Shown here: piece after piece, positions 59,547 through 64,000 of the stretch
Position numbering within the stretch: the first letter of the stretch is position 1
Layout of the letters: each line of letters starts with the position of its first letter
Assembly: GCF_026107375.2 (NCBI RefSeq)
Contig: NZ_JAPCIA010000002.1
Span: forward strand, 584,001 to 648,000
Direction: 5' to 3'
DNA from: Sphingomonas sp. BT-65
Lineage (GTDB): Bacteria; Pseudomonadota; Alphaproteobacteria; Sphingomonadales; Sphingomonadaceae
DNA length: 64,000 nt
The notes under the pieces: generated by a model
Database searches by the model: none
What the model saw: only the letters and a program-made list of their open reading frames with translations
Told to the model about the DNA's origin: nothing
Program-made: the position numbers and the translations under genes

Positions 59547-60779
59547 ATGAATCTGCTCGATGACGGGTCTGCCGTGCACCGTCCGGTGCGCACGCGCGTC
59601 ACCCATATCGATTCGCTGCGCGGCCTCGCGCTGCTGGGCATCATCGTCATGAACATCGGTTCGATGGTGATGATGTTCAACGGACGCCAGGTGTTCGGCG
59701 CGGCGACCGGGGTGGACATGGGCATCGCTGCCGTCGACCTGCTGTTCGTGCTGGGCAAGGCGCGGTCCTGCTTCGCCTTTCTGTTCGGTGCGGGCTTCGC
59801 CATCTTGCTGACGCGCGCCGAGGCGAAGGGTGCGGATTTCCGCAGCTTCTATATGCGGCGCCTCGGGGCGCTGCTGCTGTTCGGTCTCGTCAACCAGATC
59901 TTCCTTTTCTGGGGCGACATCCTGGTGACTTACGCGCTGCTCGGTTTCCTGCTGATGCTGTGCGCAAGCTGGCGCAACGCCACCCTGCTGAAGGTCGGGC
60001 TGGCGCTGACGGTGGCGCCGCCGCTCGTTGACGGTCTGGCGCAGGCAGTGCTCGGCCATCCGATCCCGAGCCTGTTCACGCCTACTGCGGCCGATCGTGC
60101 GGCACATGGTCTTACCGCCTATACGAGCGCTTCCTATCTCGACGCGATCCGCGCGAACATCTGGATCGGGGCGACGCGTCACGCGAGCGCTACCGCGCAC
60201 ATGATCGTCTATGATCTCAGCGTCTTCGGCCTGTTCCTCCTCGGCAGCTGGTCGGTCCGCACCGGCGCGCTGACCGATCCCGCGCGCCACCGGCAGCTGC
60301 TTCGGCGGATCGCCTGGTGGGGCATTCCCTCGGGTCTGATCCTGAGCGCCGTGAACATGATGCCGTTCCTCGGCTTTCAGGCGAAGGGGCTTGCCGCCGC
60401 AGGCGCCACCGCTGCCTTTGCCGGCGTCCCGATCTTGGCGTTCGGCTATCTCGCCGCGCTGACCCTGCTCTTTTCGCGGGGCGCGCGCCAGCTGCAAGCC
60501 GTGCTCGCGCCGGCCGGGCGGATGGCGCTCACCAACTATCTCTTGTCGGGCGCATTCGGCGGCTGGGTCTTCTATGGCTACGGCCTGGGTCGCATCAGCG
60601 CGTTCGGCATCACCGGAATCACCGTCTTCGCGCTGCTCCTCTTCCTCGCCCTCGCGCTGCTCAGCCGCTTGTGGCTGTCGGTCTTTCCTTACGGTCCGGT
60701 GGAATGGCTGTGGCGGCGGCTGAGCTATGGCACCGCCGCGAACCGGCCGGCCGACCTCGCGCAATCGATGGCGGGCTGA
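59547..60779 (+). CDS. DUF418 family membrane protein (YeiB-like, acyltransferase-type fold)
   Basis: This 410-aa protein has about ten membrane helices. It starts with the family signature RVTHIDSLRGLALLGIIVMN and has FLFGAGFAILLTRAEAKG early on. The C-terminal DUF418 region is visible as APAGRMALTNYLLSGAFGG, then YGPVEWLWRRLSYGTA. YeiB-type proteins resemble integral-membrane acyltransferases, but no substrate is established. GAGGAG lies eight to twelve bases before ATG 59547. The next gene begins two bases after its stop, and both are probably cotranscribed. Confidence 0.88.
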   Translation: MNLLDDGSAVHRPVRTRVTHIDSLRGLALLGIIVMNIGSMVMMFNGRQVFGAATGVDMGIAAVDLLFVLGKARSCFAFLFGAGFAILLTRAEAKGADFRSFYMRRLGALLLFGLVNQIFLFWGDILVTYALLGFLLMLCASWRNATLLKVGLALTVAPPLVDGLAQAVLGHPIPSLFTPTAADRAAHGLTAYTSASYLDAIRANIWIGATRHASATAHMIVYDLSVFGLFLLGSWSVRTGALTDPARHRQLLRRIAWWGIPSGLILSAVNMMPFLGFQAKGLAAAGATAAFAGVPILAFGYLAALTLLFSRGARQLQAVLAPAGRMALTNYLLSGAFGGWVFYGYGLGRISAFGITGITVFALLLFLALALLSRLWLSVFPYGPVEWLWRRLSYGTAANRPADLAQSMAG

Positions 60780-60781
60780 GC

Positions 60782-62041
60782 ATGCGCATCTTCCCGCTCG
60801 CCCTGCTTCAGTCGGCATCCGCTGGCGAACCCGCCGGCGCGGCGTATCGGCCGAATACGTCCGCCACGACGCGCGCGGCGGGCACACGGCTGCGCGCCAT
60901 CGATATCCTGCGCGGGCTGGTCATCGTCCTGATGGTACTCGACCATGTGCGCCATTACTTCCACGTCAGCGGCTTTGCCTTCGATCCGCTGGATCCGGCG
61001 CGCACCACCGCGCTGCTCTACGCCACCCGCTGGGTGACGCATTTCTGTGCGACCACCTTCGTCTTTCTGACGGGCGTGTCCGCCTGGCTGCAGGCCGCCA
61101 ACGGCAAGGCGAAACCGGTACTGTCCGGATTCCTGCTGAAGCGCGGCATCTGGCTGGTCATACTCGAGGTGACCGTGGTGAGCTTCGGCTGGTCGTTCAG
61201 CCTTCCCTATTTTATGTTCCTGCAGGTGATCTGGGCGATCGGCTGGGCGATGGTGGCGCTGGCGGCGTTCGTCTGGCTTCCGCATCGCGTCATCCTCGGC
61301 ATCGGAATCGCGATCGTCATGGGCCACAACCTGCTGGACCCGCTGACCCCGCAGCAATTCGGATCGCTGGGCTGGCTCTGGGTGTTCCTGCACGAAGGGG
61401 GCATGTGGTCGGCGGGCGGCGCTCCGATCGCCTTTGTCGGCTACCCGGTCCTCGCCTGGATCGGCGTGATGGCGCTGGGCTTTGGCCTCGGCCCGGTCTT
61501 CCTGTCGGCGAAGCGCGACCGCGCGCTGGTCCTGATCGGCGCGGCGATGATCGTCGCCTTCCTGACGCTGCGGGCGCTCAACGGCTATGGCGATCCGCGC
61601 CCCTGGGCCGCCGAGACGTCGTGGGCCGCGACGGTCATGCGCTTCCTCGACGTGACCAAATACCCGCCCTCGCTCCTGTTCGTCTGCGCCACGCTCGGCC
61701 CGATGCTCCTGATCGTCCCGTTGCTCGAGCGCTGGAGCGGCGCGGCGGGGCGGGTCCTGCGGGTCTTCGGCGCCGTGCCGCTGTTCGCTTATCTGCTCCA
61801 CGTCTATCTGGTCCACGCCCTGAGCATCGTTGCCCATCTGCTGTCCGGACGATCGACCGACGGGCTGTTCGACTTTCTGCGGAAGGCGTTCCTCGATCCA
61901 GGCGCGCTGTCGGCGCTCGACTTCCCGATCTCGGCCACCTTCGCCGCCTGGGGCACGACGCTGCTGCTACTCTATCCCTGCTGCCGGTGGTGGGGCGCGG
62001 TGAAGGCGCGCCGCCGCGACTGGTGGCTGTCCTATCTCTGA
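60782..62041 (+). CDS. DUF1624/heparan-alpha-glucosaminide N-acetyltransferase-like membrane protein
   Basis: This 419-aa protein has about ten membrane helices. It contains RLRAIDILRGLVIVLMVLDH, which carries the R-x-x-x-x-D-x-x-R-G and VLDHVR motifs with a conserved His, and TFVFLTGVSAWLQAANGKAK. These are the DUF1624/HGSNAT_cat signatures; the human relative moves acetyl groups from acetyl-CoA across a membrane onto glucosamine. A similar transmembrane acylation is inferred, substrate unknown. ATG 60782 begins two bases after the DUF418 stop. Upstream in-frame codons translate the DUF418 gene. Confidence 0.87.
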   Translation: MRIFPLALLQSASAGEPAGAAYRPNTSATTRAAGTRLRAIDILRGLVIVLMVLDHVRHYFHVSGFAFDPLDPARTTALLYATRWVTHFCATTFVFLTGVSAWLQAANGKAKPVLSGFLLKRGIWLVILEVTVVSFGWSFSLPYFMFLQVIWAIGWAMVALAAFVWLPHRVILGIGIAIVMGHNLLDPLTPQQFGSLGWLWVFLHEGGMWSAGGAPIAFVGYPVLAWIGVMALGFGLGPVFLSAKRDRALVLIGAAMIVAFLTLRALNGYGDPRPWAAETSWAATVMRFLDVTKYPPSLLFVCATLGPMLLIVPLLERWSGAAGRVLRVFGAVPLFAYLLHVYLVHALSIVAHLLSGRSTDGLFDFLRKAFLDPGALSALDFPISATFAAWGTTLLLLYPCCRWWGAVKARRRDWWLSYL

Positions 62042-62128
62042 GCAGCTCCTGTCGCTCAATCGCTCTCCCGAGCGGGAGGCGCATGCGCCGCCGCCGAAAT
62101 TCGGCCTTCCAACATAAGGATGACAATC

Positions 62129-64000
62129 GTGACTCGTAGCTTCATCGCTGCCGCACTTCTCCTGTCGGCAACCGCCATGCCTGCGTCGCTGTGCGCCCAG
62201 CAGGTCCATGCTCCCAAAGTGCCTTTTGCCGAGAACGTCTTCGGCGACGCCGTCTCCGATCCCTATCGCTGGATGGAGGATCCGGCACGCCGCGGCGAGA
62301 TGCTCGCCTGGCTGGAGGCGTCGAGCAGCGCCGCCAGGCGGCAGCTCGAAGCCTTGCCGGAGCGCCCGGCGTTCGCCGCGCTCCTCGCGGCCGCGACCGC
62401 GGCGGGCACGAGCCAGGGCGAGGCGCAATCGGCCGGCAACCGGCTCTTCTTTCTCCGGGCCGAGCCCAGCGACCAGACAGCGAAGCTGATCGTCCGCGAG
62501 GGCAGGGACGAGCGTGTGCTCTTCGCGCCGCCAAAAGGGGCGGCGATCAGCAACTACAGCGTCGCCCCGGATGGCCTGACCGTGGCGGTCCATGTTGCCC
62601 GCGGCGGCGGCGAAGCCGGCGACGCGACGTTCATCGACGTGGCGAGCGGCATGCCGCGCGGCACCGCCCTCGGTCCGATCTGGGGGCAGCTCCCCGTCAG
62701 CTGGCTTTCGAACGAGCGCGTCGCCTATACCCGCATGGCCGGCTATTCCGGCGAGGACCTGCAACGCGGCATGCAGGTCGTTGTGATGCAGCCGGGCGCC
62801 GCCGATGGCGGGCGAGCGGTTTTCGGCCACAATGTCTCGGGCAACGTTTCGGCGAGCGAGTTTCCCAGCATCGGCCGCGGTATCGCAAGCGATCTCGTGG
62901 TGGCGATGGCGGGAGGCGCCCGCGCTGATGTTCGCGCCCTGGTGACCCCGGCGAGCGCGCTCGAGGCGCCCAGCGTCCAATGGCATGAAGCGGTCGGCTA
63001 TGACGCGCAGGCCTTGAGCGTCGCGGTGCGGGGCCGGGACATCTTCTATGTGTCCACGCTGGGCGCATCGAACGGCGCCTTGATGCGGCGGCGCTTCGGT
63101 GCAAACGGGGTCGAGGCGGCGGAGCGTGTCCTTGCGCCCGGCGATCTCATCCTCTCCGACGTTTATGCGACCCGCGACGGCATCTATGTCGTCGGCCGGC
63201 GCGACGGCATCGTCCATCTGCTGTTTCTCGCCGGCGGCAACGCGCCGGCGCGCGAAGTGCCGTTGTCGCGCGAGGCGGACATTCGATCCGCCACCACCAG
63301 TACCGACGGGGCTGCGTTGCTCTTCGGGCTGACCGACTGGACTCATGCCACCGACTTTCATCGCGCCATTGGCGGAAAGGTGTCGCCGCTCGGGCTCGAG
63401 TCGGCGACCTGGACCGCTGCGCGCGACATCAAGGTGATCCGCGAGGAGGCGGTCAGCCGCGACGGCCAGCGGGTGCCGATGATCATCCTCGCCCCGCGCC
63501 GCCGCTCGGGCACGGTCCCGACCATTTTGGGAGGCTATGGCGCCTATGGCCAGGCGACCACCTCGCCCTGGTACCAAAGCTATTTCCTGCCCTGGGCCGC
63601 ACATGGGGGCGCCCTCGCCCTGTGCGGAACGCGGGGCGGCGGCGAGCGCGGGCGCGACTGGCATGAGGCGGGCCGGTCGGCGAACCGCCCCATGGCGCAT
63701 GCCGACTTCATCGCCTGCGCCGAACGTCTGGTCGAGGCGGGCTATGCGCGCCGCGGGACGATCGCGGCGACCGGAACCAGCGCCGGCGGCACGCTCGTCC
63801 CGCCAGCCGTCCTGATGCGGCCCGAGCTGTTCTCGGCGTTGCTGCCGCGGGTAGCGATCCTCAACCCGACCCGGCTGGCGGTTGCGGACAACGGTCCCAA
63901 CCAGTTCGCCGAGATGGGCGATCCGGCAACGCCCGCAGGCTATGCGGCGCTGGTCGCGCAGGATTCCTATCGGATGCTCGAAACCGCCCGGGACCTGCCG
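62129..64000 (+). CDS. S9 family prolyl oligopeptidase, partial
   Basis: The gene runs off the right edge after 624 codons. A signal peptide (MTRSFIAAALLLSATAMPA) precedes VPFAENVFGDAVSDPYRWME, the prolyl oligopeptidase start. A propeller region (about residues 70-430) leads to a hydrolase domain with PTILGGYGAYGQATTSPWYQ, GGGERGRDWHEAG and GTSAGGTLVPPAVLM. The nucleophile elbow reads GTSAGG rather than the GGSNGG of classic members. Asp and His of the triad lie beyond the window. GTG 62129 has AAGGA eight bases upstream; ATG 62120 is the alternative. It degrades proline-containing peptides in the periplasm. It follows the acyltransferase gene by 87 bp. Confidence 0.9.
   Translation, partial: MTRSFIAAALLLSATAMPASLCAQQVHAPKVPFAENVFGDAVSDPYRWMEDPARRGEMLAWLEASSSAARRQLEALPERPAFAALLAAATAAGTSQGEAQSAGNRLFFLRAEPSDQTAKLIVREGRDERVLFAPPKGAAISNYSVAPDGLTVAVHVARGGGEAGDATFIDVASGMPRGTALGPIWGQLPVSWLSNERVAYTRMAGYSGEDLQRGMQVVVMQPGAADGGRAVFGHNVSGNVSASEFPSIGRGIASDLVVAMAGGARADVRALVTPASALEAPSVQWHEAVGYDAQALSVAVRGRDIFYVSTLGASNGALMRRRFGANGVEAAERVLAPGDLILSDVYATRDGIYVVGRRDGIVHLLFLAGGNAPAREVPLSREADIRSATTSTDGAALLFGLTDWTHATDFHRAIGGKVSPLGLESATWTAARDIKVIREEAVSRDGQRVPMIILAPRRRSGTVPTILGGYGAYGQATTSPWYQSYFLPWAAHGGALALCGTRGGGERGRDWHEAGRSANRPMAHADFIACAERLVEAGYARRGTIAATGTSAGGTLVPPAVLMRPELFSALLPRVAILNPTRLAVADNGPNQFAEMGDPATPAGYAALVAQDSYRMLETARDLP

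Overview
The window is a high-GC alphaproteobacterial chromosome segment, most likely from Sphingomonas or a close relative (Sphingomonadaceae). This is inferred from the abundance of TonB-dependent receptors, the CioAB-type bd oxidase followed by a DUF2474 gene, the HWE and HisKA_2 sensor kinases, the Usg family gene and the YadA-like autotransporter. Core genes (rpsU, recJ, cioAB, groES-groEL) argue for chromosome rather than plasmid, although a Ti-type relaxase module is embedded in it.

Layout. 1-5.6 kb: end of an exopolysaccharide export and polymerisation cluster on the minus strand (Wzz-like, Wza/GumB-like, O-antigen ligase/polymerase-like, a 77-aa membrane protein), then a metallophosphoesterase and a PDZ-M48 protease. 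5.66-15 kb: cytochrome bd oxidase, an FKBP isomerase, S21, an S41 lipoprotein protease, an MHS-type transporter, a PIG-L deacetylase and RecJ. 15.7-35.2 kb: a sugar-utilisation region with a ribose-type ABC importer and DeoR regulator, a split transketolase with an FGGY kinase, a TonB-dependent receptor, two secreted nucleoside-hydrolase-like DUF1593 proteins, a secreted carboxylesterase, a second-type triosephosphate isomerase and a GH3 glycosidase. 35.2-40.8 kb: a mobile-element remnant with TraA, a Q-type oriT, TraC, TraD, a sigma-like mini-protein, a nucleotidyltransferase-like protein and an I78 inhibitor lipoprotein. 41-45.4 kb: a three-gene TonB receptor/PepSY operon, probably for iron. 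45.9-48.6 kb: two sensor histidine kinases. 48.7-54.4 kb: a double winged-helix regulator divergent from a trimeric autotransporter, then a Ca2+/H+ antiporter. 54.4-58.8 kb: a heat-shock cluster (GroEL without a GGM tail, GroES, Usg, two Hsp20). 59.5-64 kb: two membrane acyltransferase-like proteins and the start of an S9 peptidase.

The main candidate for an undescribed system is 15.7-35.2 kb. Its genes form three divergent pairs of transcription units. All three divergent spacers carry copies of a 19-bp tandem element (roughly CTTCGNNTATTTTCGT) of the kind bound by DeoR proteins, and a DeoR gene lies in the locus. The proposed flow is: secreted hydrolases and esterase release a sugar from a glycoside taken up through the TonB receptor; the ABC importer brings it into the cytoplasm; the FGGY kinase phosphorylates it; the split transketolase cleaves it; and the TPI balances the triose phosphates. 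The enzyme set resembles published D-apiose pathways, but no aldose isomerase is present here, so the substrate is unknown.
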